The notes below the pieces were generated by a model, which did no database searches, was not told the DNA's origin, and saw only the letters and a list, made by a program, of their open reading frames with translations. Source: Pirellulales bacterium (GTDB lineage Bacteria > Planctomycetota > Planctomycetia > Pirellulales > Pirellulaceae). Taken from it: a stretch of 46,234 bases of DNA. The stretch covers positions 41,376 through 87,609 of the forward strand of contig JAKUOW010000002.1 of NCBI GenBank assembly GCA_022451045.1, read 5' to 3'. Position numbers and translations under genes: made by a program. Shown here piece after piece: positions 17,589-26,279 of this stretch (the stretch's first letter is position 1; each line of letters starts with the position of its first letter).

Positions 17589-20500
17589 TTAGGCGTTAGA
17601 AACCAGTTGAGTAAATCGACCACGATTCTCACGACGGTAACGATCACAAACCGTTACTAAGGTTTGTGGGCTGTCATATCCAAGTAGAAAAGCGAGTTGC
17701 TCAAGTTGATCTACAGACTCTGGGATGTCGTGTCGGTCTAATGTGTCCATTAACCGCAGTCCGGATTCGATACTGCGCAAGAAGTCATATGACTTCTCTA
17801 GCAATTGTCCATCATCACCGCTCAGCAATCCGGCTTGCGTTAGCACCCGAATTGCATCAAGCGTGCCGGAGACGAGAATCTCCGGATGCTCGAGTCCAAA
17901 TCGCAATTGCAGTGACTGAACAATAAACTCCACGTCCATCGTGCCACCGGCACCACGTTTGAGATTTCGAGGTGACGCACCTTTTTCAAGCTCCATTCTA
18001 GATAGGTGGATTTCTTTTGCTATTTGGTTCTTTGCAGGGCAATGTAGTAGTGCCTCTCGCACAATTGCCTCAACACGCAACCGGCTTTCACTTTGACCAT
18101 AGATCACACGTGCCTTGCACATACCCTGATACTGCCAGTATGGAACTTCACCGCTGTTAAGATACTCTTCATAGTCTGCAAGGGAAATTGCCAACGGAGC
18201 ATGCTGGTGACTTGCCCGGAGGCTGCCATCCATTTCATACAGGCGACCATGAATGCCAATCCCGGTAGTTAAATGGATGATACGGCGGCTGAGTTCGTTA
18301 AAGAAATGAGAATTGGAAGTCTTATTATTTCCATCCGTCTCACCTTCATGGTCGTAAAGGAATACGACATCGCAATCGCTATGGTAGTTCGGTTCCCGGC
18401 CACCGAGTTTCCCAAGAGCAAGCATCAGCAGCGATGCCGGCTCACCTGTCTGGTCACCTGCCGTAATGGTCGGCGTACCAAACTTCTCTACCAGACGAGC
18501 GTATTGATATTCAGTGATTTCTTTCAGACAAACTTCAGCAATATCCGACAATGCCCTGTGTGTATCCTGCAGGGTCTCTTTACCAAGGATGTCACGAACA
18601 CCCACGCTTAGATGTTGTGATTGCTTAAACACATGCAGCATTGCTTCGACATCGTCCGTCCCACGTAACAGATCGCTAACCATATCCTGTAGCGATTCCG
18701 CAGTTGGCAGTTTATCGAGCATTAACGAATCCATCAGCTCATCGATCATGCCGGGATAGGAGGTAAGCACACCTGAAAGATATGGGCTCGTCGCACACAA
18801 TCTGACATAGAGTGATAAGGTTGCTGGATTCAGTTGGAATAATTCCCATAGCGTGGCTTTGCCACCGATGGAGTCACTTACACGTGCGAGTGTATCAAGT
18901 GTTTGATCCGGGCTTGGGGTCTTGGCAATCGCATCCAGAAGTTGTGGTGCGATGATCGACAGAAAGTGCCTGCACTTTCGTGTGGACAGAAACGGAATCT
19001 TTTCATTCGCCAAATCAACGAGCCGATGGTATGCATCGAGCGGTCGCTGGAAATTGTGTTTACTCAGCACCTCTGCAATCATCTCTTCACTTGGATCTGG
19101 ATCCAGTACCAGATCCGATTCCGGTTCCGACTCCAAGTCATCTTCGAATGCATCAGCTAACAGACGATCGACAATGGAGCCGTTCACCTGCATCGCGTGG
19201 CTGATGTCATTTTGGAAACGATCAATCGCATTTCCTTCTGGCGAGTCTTCGTAAGCAAGACTCCTGCTAATATCTTCCAGCAAGCCCCGGTCCTGAGGCA
19301 GATGTTGCTGGCCTGCATCAATCATCAACTGCATTCGTTGAATGACGCTTGTTATCAGACAATAGGAGTCGAGAAGTACGGACCGTTCCTCGCTGGATAA
19401 TAACTCCGTCTCACTTAGTTGTTCGATGGCCTCCACAGTTGTCGCCACTCGCAATTCCGGCAGATTTCCACCATTGATCAACTGTAGAAACTGGATTGCA
19501 AATTCCGTCTCTTCCTGACCGCCCCCATCCTCTACCAGGTTTAACTCGCTGGTTCCCTCTGCAAGGTCACGATCGATGCGCCGTTTTAGAGCCTTAATGC
19601 CGGTGATATCCGCGCGACTCAGGAAGCGACGATATATCCACCGTTCCAGCTTGCGTGCAAACTCTTTACCTAATTCCAGATCTCCGGCCACCGGCCGCAT
19701 CGTAATGAGCTCTTGTCGTTGATAGGTTCTTCCGGAGTTTTCATAGTGGCGCACCGCATCTTTAATCTGTACAACCAGCGGCCCTTGCGAGCGACCTACC
19801 AGAACCACGTGTTCTATCTCCAAGATCGGCAGTTGATCCGAATCACCAGCAAGTAGCTTTGTGACCCTCGTGGCAACGCGTTGGAAAAACTCCTTGTTTT
19901 CCTGTCGCTGGTCACCTGTGGTAAAACCATCCTGATCGTAAACAAACATCAACTTCACCCGACCGGAGAAGTCGAGTTGCTGAGCACCAAGTTTACCGAC
20001 ACTCATTACAACTAATCGTGCTGGTTGGCCGTCATGTCCCAGGGGAGCACCGCGACGGGCTGTTTCTCGTGCCATGGCAATATTTAACGTTGCCTGAATT
20101 AACGCATCCGCTAGATATGAGTTTTGACGTCCTACAACCGTTGCGTGCTGATAGCGGACAAGCTGACCAAAAGCAATTCGCAATTGTTCCCGTTTATAGA
20201 ATCCATCGAGAATTGGTCGTGCTTCCACACCACTAATACCATCAAACAACTCGCTAGTGAGTTCCTGCACAAGAATATCTCTAGCAACCGGCTGCCCGTC
20301 GGTCATGCGCAACAAGTCATAACTTTCTGGGTGCTGAACCAGCAAGTCAGCAAGCGTATCGCTATAGGAGAGTATTTTCAGTAAGGTCGGCAACGAGTCT
20401 GGGTCACGTTCAAAAAGGGATCCGATCGAAAGTGGATTGCGTGCAACGATCGTAAACTGGCTTAGCCGGCTTAAAGCCAGATCTGGTTTTCCTAGCATGG

Positions 20501-20678
20501 GTAAGTGCTGTTCAAGCTGAGAAGCAACCGATAGCATCAAATCCGTGGTTAGGCCTGCTTCAGCCATTGCCAGAAGAGCATTGTGAGCAGCGGCAGGGTG
20601 GCGGACACCCAATCCTGCCAGCCACTTACTGCCGGCAGCACGGTCATCGAGCAATCGCACCACATCTTTGATTTCCAT
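17589..20678 (-). CDS. glnE: Glutamine synthetase adenylyltransferase-like GlnE, N-terminal domain degenerate
   Basis: GlnE has two nucleotidyltransferase domains: the N-terminal one removes AMP from glutamine synthetase, the C-terminal one adds it. This 1029-residue protein has both folds. In the C-terminal half the active site is kept: GKLGGREPNYHSDCD with Asp768 and Asp770, then LYEMD, and GAGGTMDVEFIVQ. In the N-terminal half the matching motif reads GKLGAQQLDFSGRVKLMFVY, where Arg240 and Lys242 replace the DxD pair; the RVDxRLRP motif is EIEHVVLV, and the third motif is GGGQEETEFAIQ. The deadenylylating site therefore looks inactive, while the adenylylating one looks functional. It lies 117 bases downstream of rpoD. 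No glnA or glnB is in the window. Confidence 0.88.
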   Translation of the reverse strand: MEIKDVVRLLDDRAAGSKWLAGLGVRHPAAAHNALLAMAEAGLTTDLMLSVASQLEQHLPMLGKPDLALSRLSQFTIVARNPLSIGSLFERDPDSLPTLLKILSYSDTLADLLVQHPESYDLLRMTDGQPVARDILVQELTSELFDGISGVEARPILDGFYKREQLRIAFGQLVRYQHATVVGRQNSYLADALIQATLNIAMARETARRGAPLGHDGQPARLVVMSVGKLGAQQLDFSGRVKLMFVYDQDGFTTGDQRQENKEFFQRVATRVTKLLAGDSDQLPILEIEHVVLVGRSQGPLVVQIKDAVRHYENSGRTYQRQELITMRPVAGDLELGKEFARKLERWIYRRFLSRADITGIKALKRRIDRDLAEGTSELNLVEDGGGQEETEFAIQFLQLINGGNLPELRVATTVEAIEQLSETELLSSEERSVLLDSYCLITSVIQRMQLMIDAGQQHLPQDRGLLEDISRSLAYEDSPEGNAIDRFQNDISHAMQVNGSIVDRLLADAFEDDLESEPESDLVLDPDPSEEMIAEVLSKHNFQRPLDAYHRLVDLANEKIPFLSTRKCRHFLSIIAPQLLDAIAKTPSPDQTLDTLARVSDSIGGKATLWELFQLNPATLSLYVRLCATSPYLSGVLTSYPGMIDELMDSLMLDKLPTAESLQDMVSDLLRGTDDVEAMLHVFKQSQHLSVGVRDILGKETLQDTHRALSDIAEVCLKEITEYQYARLVEKFGTPTITAGDQTGEPASLLMLALGKLGGREPNYHSDCDVVFLYDHEGETDGNNKTSNSHFFNELSRRIIHLTTGIGIHGRLYEMDGSLRASHQHAPLAISLADYEEYLNSGEVPYWQYQGMCKARVIYGQSESRLRVEAIVREALLHCPAKNQIAKEIHLSRMELEKGASPRNLKRGAGGTMDVEFIVQSLQLRFGLEHPEILVSGTLDAIRVLTQAGLLSGDDGQLLEKSYDFLRSIESGLRLMDTLDRHDIPESVDQLEQLAFLLGYDSPQTLVTVCDRYRRENRGRFTQLVSNA

Positions 20679-20795
20679 ATCGCCATTGTGCGAAAGAAGC
20701 GCCGAGAATGGAACCTATGAAGGTGCCTTGCGTGCGCACCGGTACTTCCTGTTTGGTTTGAGGATACTCACTGAAGGCAAATGACAAGCTGCCAT

Positions 20796-22364
20796 TTAGT
20801 CGAGGAATCCAACTAGTTCCTGACTGCGGCTTGGCTGCTGTAGCTTTCGCACAGCTTTCGCTTCAATCTGCCTAATTCGTTCACGAGTCACTTTAAAGAT
20901 ATGACCGACTTCTTCGAGCGTATAGCTATAGCCATCGCCAAGTCCGTATCGCAGTTTAATGATTTCTCGTTCACGATAGCTAAGTGTTTTGAGAACTCGA
21001 TTAATCCGATCCCGCAGCATTTCCTGCGAAGCACCGGAAGCTGGGTTTTCAGCATCACCATCCGGAAGTAAGTCTCCGAATTGACTGTCTTCGCTGTTTC
21101 CAACAGGTCGATCGAGACTGATCGGGTAGCGGCTCATAGCTAAAACACGACGTGCTTCTTCGACAGTTGTCTCAGCACGGCGTGCGGTTTCTTCAAGAGT
21201 TGGCTCACGACCGAGTTCCTGCAGCAGCTGACGCGATACGTTTCGTACTCGCGACATTGTTTCCACCATATGCACAGGAATACGAATCGTTCGGCTTTGA
21301 TCGGCAACTGCACGTGTAATAGCCTGACGAATCCACCAAGTGGCGTAAGTACAGAACTTGAAGCCTCGGCGGTATTCGAACTTATCCACTGCACGCATCA
21401 AACCGGCATTTCCTTCCTGGATAAGATCCAGGAAGCTCAATCCACGATTTCGATATTTCTTTGCAATCGAAACAACCAGTCGCAGGTTACCTTCGGACAG
21501 TTCCCGTTTAGCCTGTTGGTATTCCGTGTAGACCTTTTTGAGTTTCATAACACGGTTACGCAAGCTCCTCGGTGTTTCCTGAGTTGCAATAAGGATATTG
21601 CGATACTCTGCCAGCAGCACATCGCGCTCTTCATAACTACGACGTTGCCGTGCATCAGCAATCAGGTCTGTCAGCTCATCGATACGCGCCTGAAACCCTT
21701 CGAGAGTCTGGATCATGGGTTCAATGCGTTGCGTACGCAGGCCCAACTCTTCAACCAAACGAACACTACGACGCCGTCTCCGTGCTAAAGCGGTCCATGC
21801 GGCCAATCGCTTTTGCTTTGGTTCCGACTTGCTCAAAGAGATTCGATAATCACGCTGGTTGAGTCTCAGCATGGTTGCCAGAGCATCGAGATTGTGCGGC
21901 AGACGCCCGAGGATTTGTTCCTTCTCAAGGCGATCGGTTACCGATACCTGAACAGTACGGTCGAACGGTAGTTCACCAAGATGGACTCGCTTGAGAATCT
22001 TAAATGCGGTTTGAATGACGTAGTCGCATTCAAGTAACATTGCCCGGAATTTACGTCGGGTGTCTTCTATTTTCTTTGCGAGGTAGATTTCTTCAACGCG
22101 GGTCAGTAACGGAATCTCACCCATTTGAGTCAGGTACATGCGAACCGGGTCATCCGACCATGAATCGTTTTCGTCTGTCGCAATCTTCAGTTCTTCTTCA
22201 GATTCATCTTTCGACTTCTCGTCTGTTTCTTCAGTCGATGAATCAGTTGAACTGCTTTCCTCACTGCTGCTTGCGCTATTATTGTTAGAGATATCTAGTT
22301 TCTGGAATCCTGCTTGGGGTTCTTCATCTTCGAACTCGTTGATGAGCGATTCGTATAGAGCCAT
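20796..22364 (-). CDS. rpoD: Primary sigma factor (sigma-70 family, RpoD/SigA)
   Basis: This 522-residue protein carries the sigma regions in order. The N-terminus (about 1-67) is acidic and Ser-rich and differs from the classical region 1.1. [18 protein letters not shown] near 72-89 is region 1.2. After a long non-conserved helical part, [20 protein letters not shown] is region 2.1/2.2, [20 protein letters not shown] is 2.3/2.4, and PISLDRPVG opens region 3.2. Region 4.2 is [18 protein letters not shown] near 490-508. A 979-bp gene-free, hairpin-rich stretch lies upstream. glnE follows on the same strand. The housekeeping role is inferred from the complete 1.2 and 2.4 regions. Confidence 0.93.
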   Translation of the reverse strand: MALYESLINEFEDEEPQAGFQKLDISNNNSASSSEESSSTDSSTEETDEKSKDESEEELKIATDENDSWSDDPVRMYLTQMGEIPLLTRVEEIYLAKKIEDTRRKFRAMLLECDYVIQTAFKILKRVHLGELPFDRTVQVSVTDRLEKEQILGRLPHNLDALATMLRLNQRDYRISLSKSEPKQKRLAAWTALARRRRRSVRLVEELGLRTQRIEPMIQTLEGFQARIDELTDLIADARQRRSYEERDVLLAEYRNILIATQETPRSLRNRVMKLKKVYTEYQQAKRELSEGNLRLVVSIAKKYRNRGLSFLDLIQEGNAGLMRAVDKFEYRRGFKFCTYATWWIRQAITRAVADQSRTIRIPVHMVETMSRVRNVSRQLLQELGREPTLEETARRAETTVEEARRVLAMSRYPISLDRPVGNSEDSQFGDLLPDGDAENPASGASQEMLRDRINRVLKTLSYREREIIKLRYGLGDGYSYTLEEVGHIFKVTRERIRQIEAKAVRKLQQPSRSQELVGFLD

Positions 22365-22371
22365 TAACCTG

Positions 22372-22472
22372 CACTTCGAGTATAAGTGTTTGTCTTTGTG
22401 TCCTCACGGGAATCTCCCGTGCCCTCATGTTTTCACCGTATTAGCGGTGAACCCGCCCGTGATCATCGGGCG
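22372..22472 (-). promoter_or_regulatory. Four consecutive hairpins just upstream of rpoD
   Basis: Four perfect inverted repeats follow each other: CACTT/AAGTG (22372-22388), CACGGGA/TCCCGTG with a three-base loop (22405-22421), TTCACCG/CGGTGAA (22432-22451) and CGCCCG/CGGGCG (22454-22472). They end eight bases before the rpoD start codon. A series of short GC stems in the leader suggests mRNA stability or translational control, or protein binding to the DNA. Confidence 0.5.
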
Positions 22473-22683
22473 TCGGCTGTTGCGTGTTTAAGCCTTTTGG
22501 GTGTTGCCTGTCCGTTGCCTCACAACTCTCCAAAAGCTCGCACAACAACTAAGCCATACTTGTATGCTGTTGCCGTTCCCCAGCCACTCGAATTAACGGT
22601 GACATGTTCGTTGGCAAGAATCTGCAATTAGCTCATATTCGCTAACCACATTCAACCCGCCTGAGTCCCTAATCAAGCGGCCT

Positions 22684-22808
22684 GTCCCCCCGCAAACTTT
22701 CGTTTGTGGACTTACCAATAAGCTTCAGCTTACTTGCTTACTCCGCATTCCTTCCATGATGCCGACGAGTCCGAACCTGGCATTTCCGGTTTTGATTTGC
22801 CCAGGCTC
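22684..22808 (-). ncRNA. Possible structured RNA in the rpoD leader
   Basis: On the minus strand three stems are close together: GAGCCTGG with CCAGGTTC (22808-22801 with 22780-22773), TAAGC with GCTTA closed by a TGAA loop (22732-22719), and GTCC-CAAAC-GAAA-GTTTG-GGAC (22711-22684), a stem with a GNRA-type GAAA tetraloop inside an outer four-base stem. One pair of the first stem is a G-U wobble only on the minus strand, which favours that strand. No known RNA family fits. Confidence 0.3.
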
Positions 22809-23343
22809 AATGTCAACTCGCCAATTCAGTGACCGTCCTTAATTGGTCCCTACTTAGGCAGATGCGTTTTGAGCATTAACTTGTCGATAATTAATCAAAG
22901 AAAGACGATAAAGGATTCGATTTCTTTGAGAATAATTCCGAAATACCTTCCGCTTCTGATTCACAATTGAATCGTCTAGCCGATGCGAGGGCGGTGAGCC
23001 GTCCGCCAATTTGGCGTTCAAGCCGGCCAGTTACCCTCAGGTCTGTTTAATTTTAGCTACACCGAAAACAGGGTCTAGTATCAAAATAAAACAAACACTA
23101 ATAATCACAAACTCAGGTCCAGGCAGCACAGGATTTGATCGCCTGCTCCGCCCACCCAAGCCCATCGAATTGAGAGTGCCAGATACAGTGACACCGGTCA
23201 CATTATTGACATCATCAGACACGACACTTTGCATGACCACTCGTTGGCGCAATAATAGCTAGCGTTACCGAACTAAAAAACAATTCAACACATGGATTCG
23301 AGCCACCCACTGGTTCTTACCCAAAGATAAGAAGAAGACTCTC

Positions 23344-24138
23344 ATGCAGAAAGTAGATCTAAGCGGCAAAGTGGCGGTTGTAACCGGAGCTAGCCTTGGA
23401 ATCGGCAGAAGCACTGCGTTGGCAATGGGCCGCAGCGGTGCCAAGGTCGTTGTTAACTATCGTTCAAGTGAATCTGCTGCCGATGAAGTTGTTCGCGAGA
23501 TTGAACAATCCGGTTCAGAGGCAATCAAAGTGCAGTGTGATGTTTCTGATCAGTCCAGTGTTGAGAGCTTGATCGCAGCTGCAGTTGAACGATTCGGAAA
23601 GCTTGACATCGCTGTTAGTAATGCTGCATACAGTGATCGCGAACGATACTTTGAGGCAGACATGGAGGGCTTTCGGCGGACAGTCGACGTCACCATGTGG
23701 GGTGCTTTCTATCTCATGCGTGCAGCAACGCAACAGATGATCGAACAAGGCGATGGTGGCATCATCACCCTTGTAAGCTCACCCCACGCATTCATTCCGG
23801 CGCCCAGAGCCATGGCTTACAACATGTCAAAAGCGGCACTGGAACACATGGCAAGAACCGCTGCTATCGAAGTTGCCGAATACAAGGTGCGGATCAACAT
23901 GATTCAGCCCGGATGGATTGACACACCGGGTGAAAGAAAATTTGCCAGCGAGGAAACGCTCCAGCAAGCCGGAGCAAAGATCCCGATGGGTCGACTGGGG
24001 AATCCCGATGAAATTGCAGATGCTATCCTTTTCCTAAGCGATCCGGAGCATGAATACATGACCGGCGCCACTCTGCTCGTCGATGGTGGAATCAGCCTGC
24101 CATGGTGGGCAAATCGTGGAAGTGCAGCACCTGCGTAG
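23344..24138 (+). CDS. Short-chain dehydrogenase/reductase (SDR)
   Basis: This 264-residue cytoplasmic oxidoreductase has the classical SDR layout: cofactor motif TGASLGIG at about 15-22, then VSNAAYSD where NNAG is usual, a catalytic Ser in LVSSPHAF, and the active-site pair Tyr-Lys in YNMSK. INMIQPGWIDTPGE and the C-terminal YMTGATLLVDGGIS are typical of the FabG/glucose dehydrogenase-like branch, and the Arg in NYRSSES suggests NADP(H). The substrate is not determined. It starts the plus-strand run of three genes and lies 84 bases before the zinc-ribbon gene. Confidence 0.9.
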   Translation: MQKVDLSGKVAVVTGASLGIGRSTALAMGRSGAKVVVNYRSSESAADEVVREIEQSGSEAIKVQCDVSDQSSVESLIAAAVERFGKLDIAVSNAAYSDRERYFEADMEGFRRTVDVTMWGAFYLMRAATQQMIEQGDGGIITLVSSPHAFIPAPRAMAYNMSKAALEHMARTAAIEVAEYKVRINMIQPGWIDTPGERKFASEETLQQAGAKIPMGRLGNPDEIADAILFLSDPEHEYMTGATLLVDGGISLPWWANRGSAAPA

Positions 24139-24222
24139 TTAGCCATTTACATCACCAAGTAACTAAACTACATATCACGTAGAAACCGAATAAATTACAA
24201 AACGAACACTTCCGAGAATACG

Positions 24223-24783
24223 ATGTCTGAGTACCTGCTCAAATGCGATTGCGGTTCTGAATTGATTATCACGACACGTGATGCCGGCCAGAGTCTAACC
24301 TGTGATGACTGTCAAAAAACGGTTTTAGTGCCAACACTCCGCGAAATCAAAAACCTGAAACCCAATGAAGATTCCAGCGGAACGGTTGACCAAACACGGA
24401 CGCTAAAAAACGCAGAGTGGTCAGCCAAGACAGGCTACTTATTTGGCGTCCTGACTATTGTCGCTCTGGCCACCTTCGTCACCGGTGGCATTCAGTCCTA
24501 TCATGCGTACCAGTACAGCCTAATCGAAGATCTTTCCCAACGAGGGCTGGAAGAAGGCGATAGCCTTATCGCTGGAATGGGACCGTTACAGCTTTATGAA
24601 GCCTGGAATACTGTTAAAGAGCTCAAGCTATTAGCCCCTGAAACCTCTGAATATCAGCGAGCGCAGGTGGATTTAAAAAAGGCTATGAATGCCGCAATCA
24701 TCTGCTACATCATCGGTGGTCTCTGCATCATTGGATTAGCAGTCATCATGATGATCCGAAAACCAAAACCGCAAGTAGAATGA
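24223..24783 (+). CDS. Zinc-ribbon membrane protein, unknown function
   Basis: The 186-residue protein starts with a small zinc-ribbon-like module, LKCDCGSELIITTRDAG then LTCDDCQ, with four cysteines in CxC and CxxC spacing. Such modules occur in front of many planctomycete membrane proteins. Two hydrophobic segments follow, near 67-88 and 155-178. The helical part between them contains LYEAWNTVKELKLLA. No enzyme motif is visible. The last four bases overlap the start of the next gene (ATGA), so it is probably translated together with the hydrolase. Confidence 0.7.
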   Translation: MSEYLLKCDCGSELIITTRDAGQSLTCDDCQKTVLVPTLREIKNLKPNEDSSGTVDQTRTLKNAEWSAKTGYLFGVLTIVALATFVTGGIQSYHAYQYSLIEDLSQRGLEEGDSLIAGMGPLQLYEAWNTVKELKLLAPETSEYQRAQVDLKKAMNAAIICYIIGGLCIIGLAVIMMIRKPKPQVE

Positions 24784-25589
24784 CTCATCCACTTTGTTCT
24801 ACCGAAGTTGACGACTTCACAATGGCCTATGTCGACACCGGCGGAGACAAGCCGGTATTGCTACTTGTACATGGTTTTCCACTCGATCATTCCATGTGGA
24901 AGCAGCAACTAGGTGGACTCGTCAATGACTGCCGAATCATCGCACCTGACCTGCGTGGCTTTGGGACTTCTACCAGAGGTACCAAACCACTTTCCATGCG
25001 AACGCATGCTGACGATCTTGCAGCACTGCTCGATACACTGGCGATCAGCACACCCGTCACGTTCTGCGGGCTATCGATGGGCGGGTACATTGGTTGGCAG
25101 TTCCTCGCGCATCACTATGCACGTGTACGCAACGTAATACTGTGTGATACTCGTGCCGCTAATGACGATGAAATTACCGCTCGGGCACGTCAACTGATGG
25201 CAAATAAAGTGCTCACAGACGGCAGCCAACTCGCAGCGGATGGTATGATTCCCAAGCTTTTTGCCGATGCCACATACACTGAACAGCCGGACGTCGTTGA
25301 GTCCACGCGGGAAGTCATCCTAAATACACAACCGTCGGTCATTGGTGAAACTCAGATTGATCTCTCCCAAAGAATCGATGCACGCAGCCTGCTCACTGAC
25401 TTTGATCTGCCAGCACTGCTCATCTGTGGTGAGCAGGATCAGATTTCCAGAGCAAGTGAAATGAAGGATATCGCCACATCTCTTCCCAAGGGTGAATTCC
25501 AGGAAGTACCCGGAGCAGGTCATATGGCACCACTTGAAGATCCGGATACCGTGAATGAGATGATCCGGGAATTCGTTCAATCAAGCTGA
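24780..25589 (+). CDS. Alpha/beta hydrolase
   Basis: The 269-residue cytoplasmic enzyme has the alpha/beta hydrolase fold seen in esterases, haloperoxidase-like enzymes and 3-oxoadipate enol-lactonase. Key features are the oxyanion strand LLVHGFPLDHSMW, the nucleophile elbow GLSMGGYIG with the catalytic Ser, the acid-bearing strand LLICGEQDQIS, and the catalytic His in PGAGHMAPLEDP. The substrate is unknown. It overlaps the zinc-ribbon gene by four bases at its start, and its 3' end overlaps the convergent gene at 25577 by 13 bases. Confidence 0.9.
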   Translation: MTHPLCSTEVDDFTMAYVDTGGDKPVLLLVHGFPLDHSMWKQQLGGLVNDCRIIAPDLRGFGTSTRGTKPLSMRTHADDLAALLDTLAISTPVTFCGLSMGGYIGWQFLAHHYARVRNVILCDTRAANDDEITARARQLMANKVLTDGSQLAADGMIPKLFADATYTEQPDVVESTREVILNTQPSVIGETQIDLSQRIDARSLLTDFDLPALLICGEQDQISRASEMKDIATSLPKGEFQEVPGAGHMAPLEDPDTVNEMIREFVQSS

Positions 25590-26116
25590 AACAGCGATTG
25601 GCTCTTCACAATCGCATGGTCATCCGGAAACGTATGAAATGTCTGAACTAGCAGACTGGATTGCCGAGTCTCTACGTTGACGTAGCTCACTGAACCCATG
25701 CCGCATCTTCCGGGGCTGTCAAAGTGCTGTAACATCCCCCGCATTTCACCGTCGAGGCGAAGTTCCTGCTGAAAACTCCAAAAGACTTCTGCCGGTACGC
25801 GTTCAAGTTCAAAGGTCGTGCTGTAATTCACATGGTGCGATGAATGTACATCGGATCGCTCAGAACCAAGTTGATGGGCGAGCAAACGACGACGGCGGGG
25901 TAGCGGTTGTCGTTCACTGCACGCAACCTCCGTGAGCGTCAAACCTTTATGGTTGAAGGTCACGAGATGCCCTGCCGTTGTGATATCGATTCGAGCAAGA
26001 TACTCGCCCCGCTGGATCGAGCGGGAGTCGACAATTTCAAACAGTTCGGGATGTAATGAGCGGCTGAATAACTGAAATCGCAACTCTGCAACTTTAGGCC
26101 GAACTACTAGCACCAC
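25577..26116 (-). CDS. DUF2617-like protein
   Basis: The 179-residue protein has no signal peptide or membrane segment. The start reads VLVVRPKVAELRFQLFSRSLHPELFE, which I associate with the DUF2617 family of planctomycetes and actinobacteria, although this is recall and was not checked. No catalytic motif was seen; the many beta-prone stretches (VTFNHKGLTLTEVAC, GSVSYVNVETRQSSLLVQTF) suggest a small beta-rich fold. The start is one of two adjacent GTG codons at 26116. The last 13 bases overlap the 3' end of the hydrolase gene on the other strand. Confidence 0.65.
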   Translation of the reverse strand: MVLVVRPKVAELRFQLFSRSLHPELFEIVDSRSIQRGEYLARIDITTAGHLVTFNHKGLTLTEVACSERQPLPRRRRLLAHQLGSERSDVHSSHHVNYSTTFELERVPAEVFWSFQQELRLDGEMRGMLQHFDSPGRCGMGSVSYVNVETRQSSLLVQTFHTFPDDHAIVKSQSLFQLD

Positions 26117-26279
26117 AATGATTCCCGTACTTGGTGAAGGTTAGAAGCATGCTTCGATCCACCAGGACCGGCATGGATCCCGTCGCATCGAAGTCGCCCA
26201 TTATAGGAGTTTCATCGCGATGTTTCAAAGAGCGTTTTTTGAATCACCGATCGCTTAGTATTCAAAAGCTACGAACGGA

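Larger units (their letters stand above)
22365..23343. other. 979-bp gene-free, hairpin-rich region upstream of rpoD
   Basis: No credible gene was found on either strand; the frames present are short and lack family features. The stretch instead holds about ten inverted repeats: the hairpin run 22372-22472, stems at 22684-22732, 22773-22808, 22895-22929, 22958-22973 and 22987-23038, and a stem GTGAC/GTCAC around 23190. It separates the divergent rpoD and SDR genes and should hold both promoters. A long rpoD leader or an independent small RNA could explain the structure. No known RNA family (tmRNA, RNase P, SRP, tRNA) was recognised. Confidence 0.6.

Noticed and set aside
22761-22781. A T-arm-like string on the minus strand (GCCAGGTTCGGACTCGTCGGC is one base longer than allowed here; its core is GGTTCGGACTC)
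   Set aside because: The flanking five-base stem does not pair and there is no acceptor, D-arm or anticodon arm around it, so it is not a tRNA or tmRNA end.
23011-23262. Short frames on both strands upstream of the SDR gene
   Set aside because: They overlap each other in antisense, have no ribosome binding site and resemble no protein family.
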